Positions 1-8,641 of a stretch of 64,000 nucleotides of DNA are shown here, piece after piece (position 1 is the first letter of the stretch; every line of letters starts with the position of its first letter). The notes below the pieces were generated by a model. That model did no database searches, had not been told where the DNA came from, and saw only the letters and a list, made by a program, of their open reading frames with translations. This stretch comes from Tetragonia tetragonoides (lineage: Eukaryota > Streptophyta > Magnoliopsida > Caryophyllales > Aizoaceae): NCBI GenBank assembly GCA_038025085.1, contig CM076141.1, forward strand, positions 17,114,001 to 17,178,000. The letters run 5' to 3'. Position numbers and translations under genes: made by a program.

Positions 1-290
1 GTAGTCTTTGCAATGTCAGGCTCGGAAATCCTCAGTTGATGGTATCCTGAACATAAGTCGATTTTCGAGAAAACAGTCGTTCCACGAAGTTTGTGGAACA
101 AATAGTCAATCCTAGGAAGTGGATATCGATTCTTGATCGTAATCTTGTTCAACTCGCGGTAGTCTATACACAACCTCATACTACCATCCTTCTTACGCAA
201 TAACAGAACAGGAGCACCCCAAGGCGATGCACTAGGACGTATGTATCCCTTCTCAGTAGTTCCTCGAGTTGCATCTTCAGTTCTTTCATC
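1..290 (-). pseudogene. Reverse transcriptase domain, amino-terminal part (RLG1 pol)
   Basis: Read on the minus strand, the segment encodes the start of a Ty3-type RT palm, including a recognisable KKDGS(M)[10 protein letters not shown] block and a following FSKIDL-type block, before running off the window at position 1. It is one frame away from the protease ORF; the shift falls at about 265-285. Without the rest of the element it cannot be said whether RT itself is intact. Confidence 0.8.
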
Positions 291-976
291 TCGGTAGGAG
301 CCATACGATAAGGTGCTTTCGAGATTGGAGCAGAATCTGGAGCTAAGTCGATCGTGAAGTCAACAATGCGTTGCGGAGGCATTCCGGGAATCTCGTTTGG
401 AAAGACATCAGCGTACTCCGAAATAACTGGAATAGGTTGCGAAGCTTCAACTTCTTGACTTGTATCCACTACATGACATAGGTAAATCGCTTCACCTTTA
501 GTCATGCACTCCATTGCTTTCATGGTCGCCACTACCTTCAGCTTCGGCTTGACCACGACTCCTTTGTAGGTAATTCTTCTACCTTTCAGTCCACGTAGAG
601 ACACACGTTGCTCAAAACACTGAATCTTAGCCCTATACTTGGCTAACCAATCCATTCCCAAAATTACATCAAATTCCTTCAATTCCATCTGAATCCAGTG
701 CGCGGCCAAATCGGAACCAGCTATACTAATCGGACACTTTTCGTACAACGCTTTACAATTAACATTCGACCCATCAGGCATTGTAACGTTTGCACTATAC
801 ACAAGACTAGGTTCTAAGCCTATCTTAGATGCAAAGCTCTTAGAAAGAAAAGAATGCGATGCACCACTATCAAACAAAACAAAAGCAGATTGAGAGTTAA
901 CGAGAAAAGTACCAGCGATCACATTCGGGTTCGCCTTAGCTTCATTGCGGTTCAGCATATAGACCCTTCCATTCAC
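290..976 (-). pseudogene. Retropepsin-like aspartic protease and linker (RLG1 pol)
   Basis: This reading frame carries the aspartic protease active-site motif DSGAS at about residues 36-40, with flanking hydrophobic strands, as in gypsy proteases that process Gag-Pol. Further on, a GMDWL motif at about residues 106-110 and the acidic PGMPPQR/DL-P linker are typical of the stretch between protease and RT in plant Ty3/gypsy elements. The frame is lost before RT. It follows the gag zinc knuckle directly, as expected of a single polyprotein. Confidence 0.85.
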
Positions 977-999
977 CCCTCTATTGTTGTTGTTGTTGT

Positions 1000-2091
1000 T
1001 GTTGTTGTTCTGCGCGGGATTGGCAGGTGTGGGAAGTTGTGCTTGATTGTTTGCGGCATGAGCAGCAGCATTGTCGCGGTTGTTGTAACCCCCATTTCCA
1101 TGGTAGTTACCACCATTTCGGCGATTACCATTTCCATTTCCACCACGATTGTAGTTGTTATCGCGGTTCTGACCATTGTCGTTCCTTCCATGACTCCAGC
1201 AATCAGAAACTTTATGACCAGGCTTGTTGCACTTGTAGCATTAAAGCACGTTGCCACGACAGTTCTTACCAGGATGCGTCTTGTTGCAGCGACTATAAGG
1301 CGTATTCCTCCTAGCTAAGATCGTAGCTCTATGACTGTTCGAGTCAGGATTCCTGTTCCCGTTGTGGTTCTGATTACCACCTTGGTTGTTGTGATTGTTG
1401 TTGGGCCTTGGCCTCTTGTCTGCGCCATTCGACTGGGAAGAACTCCCTTCTTCACGTTTATGCTTCCCAAGCAACGAATCACGACGCTCTACAGCACGCT
1501 CCTGGTTCAAGGCCTTCTCATAAGATCCTTGGAACGTTAGTGAGTTTCCCATAACAAAACGCTGAATATCCCACTTCAGACCATCCTCGAACCTCTCGAC
1601 ACGTTCAGCTTCGGTCGTCACCAAGTTAGGTGCAAACGCAGCAAGCTCGTTGAACTTTGTTGCGTACTCAACCACAGATAGCTTTCCTTGGTAGATGTTT
1701 TCGAATTCTCATTGCTTCTGGCGACGAATAACTCTGGGATAGAACCTCTCACGAATGGACTCCTTGAACTCGCTCTACCACTTGTTCGCTTCACCCTGAC
1801 CTTCATGTTATTGGGCCGACTAGTCGCCCTAAACAGTTTCTCGAACTCGATAATCCAGTTCTCTAGTTTGGTGGGCTCAGAGCCACCCTCAAACGTCGGA
1901 GGATTGAGTGCATCAAAATCCTTTAAGTTGCGCGTTTTAGGATTCTGCGTGTTGTGGTCTTTTTCCTGGCGCTCCAGCTGGCGTGTAATGTGCTCAACCA
2001 CATTAGTGAGTCCTACCTCTGATCTCGCGAGTCGGTCGTTGGTTGCCATTATAAAAATCTGAGACATAAAAGAGCAATGGTTGATCACCAT
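1000..2091 (-). pseudogene. gag (capsid and nucleocapsid) of RLG1, frameshifted
   Basis: Gag starts at 2091 or at an internal Met a few residues on (2052), followed by a basic and glutamine-rich head and a capsid core with a PPTFEGG motif. The frame breaks at about 1800 and resumes at 1675-1241 with the usual capsid C-terminal pattern (F-L-GL-, then an asparagine- and arginine-rich tract). A CX2CX4HX4C zinc knuckle lies near 1198-1228, but a TAA stop precedes it in the same frame. The protein would form virus-like particles in the cytoplasm; this copy cannot make it whole. Confidence 0.8.
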
Positions 2092-2099
2092 TTCAGCAA

Positions 2100-2748
2100 A
2101 GTTGGCACACTCGACCCAAATCGGGGTCTAGTTGAGAGATATAGGTTGTTATTGAAACCTATCTCTTGACATTTAGCAAATAGCATATAAGTTTCAATGA
2201 TTGACCTTACATTGTAGGTCTAAGCAACATACTTGCTTTGAATAGTTCTCAGTTCTCATGCATAATAGTTCGATATGCAATAACAAGGTAGACACATTGG
2301 TCTCACCCGATTGATAAACAATAACATTCACAATTCACACATCGAGGCTCCACACTATTTTAGTAGGGCAATAAACAATGACATTTACTTGCATACAATA
2401 CATGCTGAGCCTTTGGCTCACAATTAATATGATCATGCTCAATGAAAATTCTGCCATAACTCCGACATGGATTTCCCATCATATCTAGGCAATAATGAGA
2501 TAGCATTTCAAAGCTATTTGTCAACCATGCAATTATGTGATAAAAAGATTATATAAAACAAATTCTCCACGACATTCATACAATCAAATGAAATATTTTT
2601 GCAATGAGACAAATTGCAAAGTAAATAACAATACGAATATTGGTTGCCTATGCAACTACACCAACATCAGTCTTGACCACGCGGGGTCATCACAATAATT
2701 AAAAGTTCAATATAACTCAAATAAAACTAGTAAATCAAACATCTAGCT
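2100..2748. other. Non-coding leader of RLG1 between acidic ORF and gag
   Basis: About 650 bases without a supported gene. It is AT-rich and lies inside the retrotransposon between two coding parts, so it is read as leader sequence. Confidence 0.5.
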
Positions 2749-3647
2749 CTATTTAACACTCGCACGATTTTGCTTCGCGCTAGGGGGATCGTCATGATCA
2801 TCCTTCCTCCTAAGCTTCACCTCTTTACAAGGCGTGTTCGGGTAGGCGTATCCACCAAACTTCTGGGGCATGAAACGCTTTCCAAAATCATCAGCATGTT
2901 TGCGTTTCTTTATCCAGCAGTACTCACAGATGCCCTTCGACGCAAGCACTAGACATGATTCACCTTCCACTCGAACTCGGATAGACATAACTCGGACGCG
3001 ACACCCCTAAAACAAAGAGACCATCGCGTTCCTTCACCATATTTCTTCTCGTGTAGGTGATCACTCTTGGAGAATACGTCATCATACTTCTCCTTGAGTC
3101 CCATTCAAGAATGGATGTTAGCCAAACCAATAAGCAGTAGTTCCACCCATAAGCCTTCATGAAGACTTGTGCGATTATCGTACTGATAACGCTCGATCGT
3201 AGTGTAAGCACGTCGTATGTAGATACGAATATCCTCGAGCTCAGCGTCAGTAGCAAAGAATGGCTCCACGGCAGGGATAGGTGCAACAGCAGGCACAATG
3301 TTGTTGTCGCTCTCGACACCAATATCTTCCAAATCCGGCATATCGTTATGCTCGTCAGCTGGGGTATACTTAGGCTCGGACTCAGAAGGATCCTCATCTT
3401 CATCCTCGTGATCATCACACGCGGCGTGTACAACTGGTGTGGGCGCGGAAGACGCGGCTTGCACAGCGCGTGCGGCCCCGTCGCGTGCGACGTCCTCATG
3501 CGCGGCTTCACGGCGCATGTTCGCGTTGTTTCCCGTCGACTCGCTATCCGATGAAGCTACGTACTCCACGGGTTGTGCACGATGAGTTAGGGCGCGTGCC
3601 CTTTGGTGTGCAGTCGACTTCCTCGTAGTTACTCTTGTCCTTACCAT
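2749..3647 (-). pseudogene. Additional acidic ORF in the leader of RLG1, upstream of gag; function unknown
   Basis: Between primer site and gag lies a reading frame that starts at 3647 and encodes about 180 residues: a basic, Thr/Arg-rich head, an alanine-rich stretch, a strongly acidic segment (run DDHEDEDEDPSESEP near residues 79-93) and a helix-forming tail. A TGA at 3105-3107 ends it, but the same frame continues for about 50 codons, and another frame at 2988-2749 encodes a basic C-terminal piece with a CEYC motif. The fragments look like one protein of roughly 290 residues broken by a stop and a frameshift. No known domain is recognised. Extra ORFs upstream of gag are known in Tat/Ogre gypsy elements; whether this is related is open. 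Confidence 0.6.
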
Positions 3648-3822
3648 CTACGGGTAGACAATCAAACAATAAGAACTTTATAAATCACAAGCAAAGTGAT
3701 TTCAAATAATTCCTATCTTCTAGGACAACTACGCTCAACGTCTTTAATTACATTTTATTTTCCCCAAAATGAAACTAATCTTTATTAATTCATTAATTAA
3801 TCCTAAGCAACCTTTCAAACCT

Positions 3823-3835
3823 GGCTCTGATACCA
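3823..3835 (-). other. Primer-binding site of RLG1
   Basis: The minus strand reads TGGTATCAGAGCC, complementary to the 3' end of plant initiator tRNA-Met, two bases inside the presumed LTR end at 3838. The same motif primes many plant LTR retrotransposons. Confidence 0.88.
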
Positions 3836-3837
3836 TT

Positions 3838-4045
3838 TGTAACACCCCCGAATTTACAACGATTTCCTGGGAGCTATCGACGTCATTATCCATGACTCGA
3901 CACCACTGAACCGTCACAAACCCAGGGGATGTTACTGCAACATTTATTACTAAGGAGTAAATGCTAAACAAAAAGAAAGTTTAGGCATCAAAGAAGCTTA
4001 CTAAGGAAACTAAACAATCTAAAACAGTTAATATCAGAGTTCTGG
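3838..4045 (-). repeat. Presumed 5' LTR of RLG1 (outer limit unresolved)
   Basis: The plus strand begins TGTAACACCCCCG at 3838, directly beside the primer site, which is the common TGTAACACC-type LTR terminus of plant gypsy elements. I could not find the matching CA-side terminus. The LTR may be truncated, or it may run into the minisatellite that starts at 4046. Confidence 0.5.
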
Positions 4046-4326
4046 TAGACTTGGTGCTTGTGAGCGTTCTCCAAATCTTGAAGATATAAGTTGAACTTGG
4101 TGCTTGGTAGCTTTCTCCAATTGAAGTTCTGAGAGGACTTGGTGCGTGGGAGCTTTCTCTAAGTTTTAATGCTTGGTGTTTTAAGTTAGACTTGGTGCTT
4201 AGTAGCTTTCTCCAAATCTTGATGCGTGAAGTTTTGAGACGCTTGGTGCTTGGGAGCATTCTCCAAGTCTCGATGTTTGAAGTGTTGGGATAGACTTGGT
4301 GCTTGTGAGCGTTCTCCAAATCTTGC
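4046..4326. repeat. Degenerate minisatellite, about six copies, unit 43-55 bp
   Basis: The core ACTTGGTGCTTGTGAGCGTT, with variants, recurs at about 4049, 4094, 4137, 4191, 4238 and 4292, usually followed by CTCCAAATCTTG. It lies between RLG1 and the gag of RLG2. A run of 14 C residues follows at 4326-4339. Confidence 0.8.
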
Positions 4327-4415
4327 CCCCCCCCCCCCAAGGTTTTTGCCTTGCCCCTAGAGTTGCTTGATTTTTCCTTAGCAGAGGGAGTAGAATGAGA
4401 GTTGGTGAACCCCTT

Positions 4416-5696
4416 TCATGGAGATTGTGGCTCAGACGAAGACGTCTCTGTAGAATCGCTATCTTCATCTCCTTCGTCTTGGGAAGAATAGCTTTCGCTG
4501 TTGACGATAATAGGCTGCAAGTCCTCAAATTTAACACTTTCATTTGAAGAAGTATAACCTCCATGGTTAGCGATTGTGAGCTCCATATCGTGAGCTCGTG
4601 TTGCCAACTCTTGAAAGGTTCGTAGCTTTATTCCTTGGAGTATGTAAACCAAGTCCCATTGCATGCCTTGGATGCACATCTTGACCGCAGAGGTCTCAGT
4701 GAGACGATCCTTACATTCAAGGCATAGCGCGCGCCAACGGTCTATGTAGTCAACGACGAGTTCATCATTGCCTTGAGTAGTGTTAGTCAGCTCAGCCATG
4801 TTGACGACACGCCTTGTGTTGTAGAAGTGATTTAGGAACTCTTCTTCCATTTGTTTCCAGCTGTCGATGGATTTCGGAGTCAAATCCGTGTACCAGTCAA
4901 ACGCTGTCTCTTTGAGGGAGCGAACAAATTGCTTCCCCAAATGGTCACCATCTTTCCCAGCGTTGTTGCAGGTCTCTATGAAATGAGCGATATGTTTCTT
5001 AGGATTACCATTTCCATCAAACTGTTGAAATTTGGGAGGTTGGTAACCAACAGGCATCGTCAACCAGTCAATCCTCTTATTGTACGGTTTAGTGTAGAGG
5101 TGTGTCCGCTGAGAGTCGTTACCAAGCTGAGTCTTAACAGTGCTTGCTATCATGTCATTGATTTGTTCTACAGTAAGAGAGCAGGTGTGAGACTCGTGGT
5201 TGTTGTTGTGTCCATCACTTTTAGAAGACTCACCCATCTTTTTCTTACCCAATTTCTTTGTTAGGGAAGCAATATGCTTGTTTTGAAGCTTGATTTGAGC
5301 GTCCTTCTACTTGCTTTCCTTAGAGAGCTTATCAATGAATTGTCTCATACTTTCCAGTTGCTCCTCTAAAGTCTTAACTTCTGTAGCCATCACAGAGACG
5401 ACAACGGATTGCGAGGGTTCAACAACTTGTTGGAGCGGATTGTCTTCGCGTAATAAAGGTGCAGAGCAATCTGTGCTTGTAATATTATCCTCCACATGGA
5501 GCGACGATCGGGACTTTAGGTTGATGTGAGTGAGGATCTTCTCAGCTACATATTCTGTACCTTGCTCCCGTATCTCTGAAGCAGTCGCTTGTTTTGTTTC
5601 ACTTGAACGCTTGGCTCCGAATATAAGTGATTCGCGAGACCTTTTGAGTACTAGCGAAGGTGGTTGAGCGGTAAGGGTGCCAACAACTTTTGTCAT
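4416..5696 (-). pseudogene. gag of RLG2 with one in-frame stop
   Basis: The frame from 5696 to 4416 is continuous except for a TAG at 5307-5309; the two open parts (5696-5307 and 5252-4416) are in the same phase. The first part has a helix with heptad-like leucines (about residues 107-128), likely a coiled coil. The second holds the retrotransposon Gag domain: YQPPKFQQFDGNGNPKKH, then FVRSLK-AFDWYTDL, FLNHFY-TRR, YI-RWRALCLECKDRL and CIQGM. It would be a structural particle protein. The C-terminal tail is acidic and serine-rich and runs into the poly-C tract. Confidence 0.85.
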
Positions 5697-5872
5697 GCTC
5701 TTGGTAGCCTTACTGTGTTGGTTGTTGCGTATAACACCATCATTTGTGTACCGTCGACTTGATAATCCAAATGATTTATGGGGATGCTGAATGACCTTTT
5801 TTCATGATGTCATGTTAGCTGCAGTGGAGTTAATGTGATTTGTTGAGGAGACAGAGATGAGAGGCAGAGAGG

Positions 5873-5894
5873 TCCCACTGGGCGTGCCAAAATT
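5873..5894 (-). other. Primer-binding region of RLG2
   Basis: Directly inside the LTR the minus strand reads TTTTGGCACGCCCAGTGGGA, a motif that recurs at this place in plant gypsy elements of the Tat type. I did not match it to a specific tRNA. Confidence 0.6.
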
Positions 5895-6642
5895 TGTAGA
5901 CAACAAAATTAATGCGTAGTTAAAAATAAGTTGAACAAATATAATTTGTATTGATTTGAATGTATGGGTTACAATCTCTATATTTTTATCTGTTACAATG
6001 AACAAATAAATAAATCATCTGATTCTGTCTCCACGTTGACTTTCAGTCGAGGGTCGAATGACTTGATCTCGACCAAAGTAGTTATGTATCCTCCGAATGT
6101 TGCGGCGAACACGCAGATCTGGATTCGAGGGCCTAGGTTTGATCTTGAATGGAAGTGTTGTGATGTAAGTGCACCTTGTGATGACTTGTAAGTCGTTGAG
6201 GTTGTGCTCACAGTTCTTCAATTTTGAATGTTCTTGATCGAGGGTCTTTGATGACTTGAATCTTGATCAAGGTTGCAAAGGCGGTGGAGGAAATGCTCTG
6301 GCAGGGCTTTCTGCTTGTAGATAATTTCCAACCTCTGGAATGAAGTGAGACTTTGGTATTTATAAAGAGGAACAGGGAGCTCCAATCCATTAACAGGCTT
6401 GGTAGTCATGGACTGACCCAATTTCTTGACTTGGTAGTCTTTTCTTGTGGGTTTGGCAAATTTAACTATTTATTTGGCCCAACAGGTGTGGGTTGACCCA
6501 AGGGTTAAATACAAGCCCATTTTGATGGCTTTTGGCCCATCTTAATTTTCGGGATTAATTAATTAAATTAAATTAATATATTTTAACCCAAAATATTTAA
6601 TTAAATTCAATTAAGACACTTAATAAATTTTTAGTGCCTACA
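5895..6642 (-). repeat. LTR of RLG2 (748 bp)
   Basis: The plus strand starts TGTAGACAAC at 5895 and ends AGTGCCTACA at 6642, giving the inverted TGTAG/CTACA ends of an LTR. A TATA box read on the minus strand (TATAAATA, 6357-6364) lies in a plausible place for the element's promoter. No partner LTR is in the window, so its age cannot be judged. Confidence 0.82.
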
Positions 6643-7395
6643 AGGCTCAAATAACTGAGTGCCATAAATAATATCAGGTGCTTGTTGGAAATGTTGTTTA
6701 AATACTCCATAATTTAAGGAACCCATTACGATGATTGCGTAAATATCAAAAAGTTATGTGGATCTAGGAAACAAATATGCTTATAAATGTGTAACGTGAT
6801 CAAAAGTTACGCTTAGTCTTTTTTTTTTTTTTTTTGCACGTCAAAAGTTACGTTTAGTCAAAGAAAAAAAAAAACATCGAAAATCCGACTTGATAGCTTG
6901 TAGCCTTGGTTGGTCTCATTTTATGGGCCGAGTCTGAAGGCCCAACTCGGGGATCACTTCATTGTTAAGTTTTGACTTTCTCCCTCTTATGGAGTAGTAT
7001 TATTGACCTAATTTATCTTGCCTTTAGGTTGATAGCTTGGAAATTGAACCTTCAACTTTATTATTGGGAGACGATACTACTAAGTTGTAAGCACTGGAGC
7101 ATCTTTATGTAAAACCTAACGCAGATCATGAGATGCCTGTATGACTGTATCCCATAATAGTAAACCCTGCTATAACCAACTCTATTCCGTTTGTGTTAAA
7201 TTTATATTTCTTACCAGAGTAGTTAAACCTGGTATAACTAACTCTATTCGGCGTGTTTGGCATAGGGTTAAATGCTAGTGTATAAGTATAGCTACATCCT
7301 GTTTGACTATGCATGTCTAATATTATGTCCAAAATATCTCTTATGAGGCCGCCTCAATATGAGGTCACCTCTATAACCAAGCAAGACGTCAGCAT
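6643..7395. other. Gene-free spacer
   Basis: AT-rich sequence with no supported ORF. A 17-base T run at 6819-6835 sits between two 18-bp near-identical direct repeats (6801-6818 and 6842-6859). The block at 7322-7380 resembles 7922-7985 and 21120-21190, so it is part of a dispersed repeat. Confidence 0.5.
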
Positions 7396-7403
7396 AACGT
7401 CAC

Positions 7404-7920
7404 CAGAGCCATACCTGACATTTCGGGGGCCTTGGGCGAGATTTAAATATTAGGCCTCCGAAAAATTAAAATATTTGGGGGTAATTTTCAACCCCAATTT
7501 GAAAAACATGAAAAACATTTTGAGTGGGAGCTGAGTGAGGAAAAATAAAGTAGTAAAATTATCCAAAATCTAAAGCCAAAAAGGAAAAGAAAACATTGGA
7601 ACAAAAATTGAAACAATAAATATAATAAATAAATACAATTGTACAAAACATGAATAACAAGAGTTAGTACAGTTAGAAGAGACACATCAAGGAAATTTGC
7701 GTGAAATGGGCCAAAAAATACAAAGCGTGAGAGTTAAACACCGACTAGCGTACTATTTGTGCCAAATTTTACAAGTTATGTACCAATTGGGCTCTACACC
7801 TTTAATTAATCATTAAATATGATATTATCTATATATAACAGTTATGCGCATAATTGGGTCCCCTTGTATGATGGGCCCTGGGCGGTCGCCCTATCTTCCC
7901 TCCCATCTGAGCCGGCTCTG
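7404..7920. mobile_element. hAT-type non-autonomous element (MITE), 517 bp
   Basis: The ends are CAGAGCC... and ...GGCTCTG. Flanking 8-bp target-site copies are AACGTCAC (7396-7403) and AATGTCAT (7921-7928), differing by two transitions, which indicates an old hAT insertion. The interior has a GGGCCCTGGGCGGTCGCCC block shared, in inverted orientation, with the element at 38239-38602. There is no transposase. Confidence 0.7.
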
Positions 7921-8005
7921 AATGTCATGCAATCATGCTTGTATGAAACGCTTCACGTTGAGGCCGCCTCATTTAAGTTTTTGTGTATTATATAAAGTTT
8001 AAAAA

Positions 8006-8124
8006 TTTTCTATTGCAAAATACTAAGCGACTAGTTATGGATAAAACTGCGTACATCCGGACTCCCCAAATCCCGCCCTCGACGGACATCTACTAGGTCA
8101 TTATTGTTTTCTATTGCAAAATAC
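8006..8124 (+). mobile_element. 5'-truncated Au-like SINE with 18-bp target-site duplication
   Basis: The direct repeat TTTTCTATTGCAAAATAC occurs exactly at 8006-8023 and 8107-8124. Between them are 83 bases containing CTGCGTACATCCGGACTCCC and a following CCCAAATCCCGCC block, which resembles the 3' half of tRNA-derived Au-type plant SINEs and ends in TCATTATTG. Confidence 0.7.
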
Positions 8125-8641
8125 ACCCTTATTTATCCTATATTTATAGGTAACACGCGAGTGCATAAACGCTATATTGGTCACATAGGACTAAAAAAAA
8201 TGCGGAATAATATTCATGGAGGTTACAATTGTGCTTTTCAATTTTGTAGGGGGTAACGAACAAAAATAATTTCCTTAGGAGATTCTTGGCAATTCATGGT
8301 GAGTATACAAATTTAAAGGGGTTCTATCCTTTTTTTTTTTTTTTCTCGATCTTTTTGGGTATACAACTTGGAAGGACAAAATCTACTAAAAGCGTACATA
8401 GCACAAAGACCACTAAAACCCCACCATCTCCCCCAAATTAATCAGAACCGTAGGATCACCCAAGCTCCAAAAACCCATCCAAATCCAACGCTCCCTTTTT
8501 CTGACTAAATTCTCTGCTCAGCTAAAATCAAATCACATCACCTCACCCCATTTTGAACCCCGCGCAATTTCGAATTATTTTCACAAAATCCCATTTTGAG
8601 AAACGCCATTTCCAGAGAGAGAGAGAGAGAGAGAGAGAGAA
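8125..8641 (+). promoter_or_regulatory. Upstream region and 5' UTR of WEE1
   Basis: This stretch has no competing gene. It becomes C-rich from about 8400 and ends in a GA microsatellite at 8616-8640 directly before the start codon, a common arrangement in plant 5' leaders. No clear TATA box was found at a fitting distance. Confidence 0.5.

Larger units (their letters stand above)
1..3837 (-). mobile_element. Ty3/gypsy LTR retrotransposon RLG1, internal part, degraded and cut by window edge
   Basis: The minus strand reads, in order from 3837 down to 1: a primer-binding site, a leader holding an extra ORF, gag, a CCHC zinc knuckle, an aspartic protease and the start of reverse transcriptase, which continues beyond position 1. 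This gag-protease-RT order with the iMet-type primer site (TGGTATCAGAGCC at 3823-3835) is that of plant Ty3/gypsy elements. The coding parts are broken by frameshifts in gag (about 1650-1800), a stop just before the zinc knuckle and a frameshift between protease and RT (about 265-285), so this copy is not autonomous. RNase H and integrase would lie to the left of the window. The lineage is not certain. Confidence 0.88.
4340..6642 (-). mobile_element. Ty3/gypsy LTR retrotransposon RLG2, 5' part (LTR, leader, gag)
   Basis: On the minus strand this element has a complete LTR (6642-5895), a leader with a conserved primer-region motif, and a gag of the type found in plant Tat-lineage gypsy elements (QPPKFQQFDG, CIQGM and RAHDMEL motifs). 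Everything after gag is missing, and the minisatellite and RLG1 lie there instead. The simplest reading is truncation, or interruption by RLG1 with the rest of RLG2 beyond the window. Confidence 0.85.

Noticed and set aside
854..1318. Plus-strand open frame of 154 codons
   Set aside because: It is antisense to RLG1 gag and protease and is made of valine- and isoleucine-rich low-complexity text from the asparagine-rich gag tail.
8060..8080. Possible E2F site upstream of WEE1
   Set aside because: AAATCCCGCC is close to but not the E2F consensus, and it lies inside the SINE, about 570 bp from the ATG.
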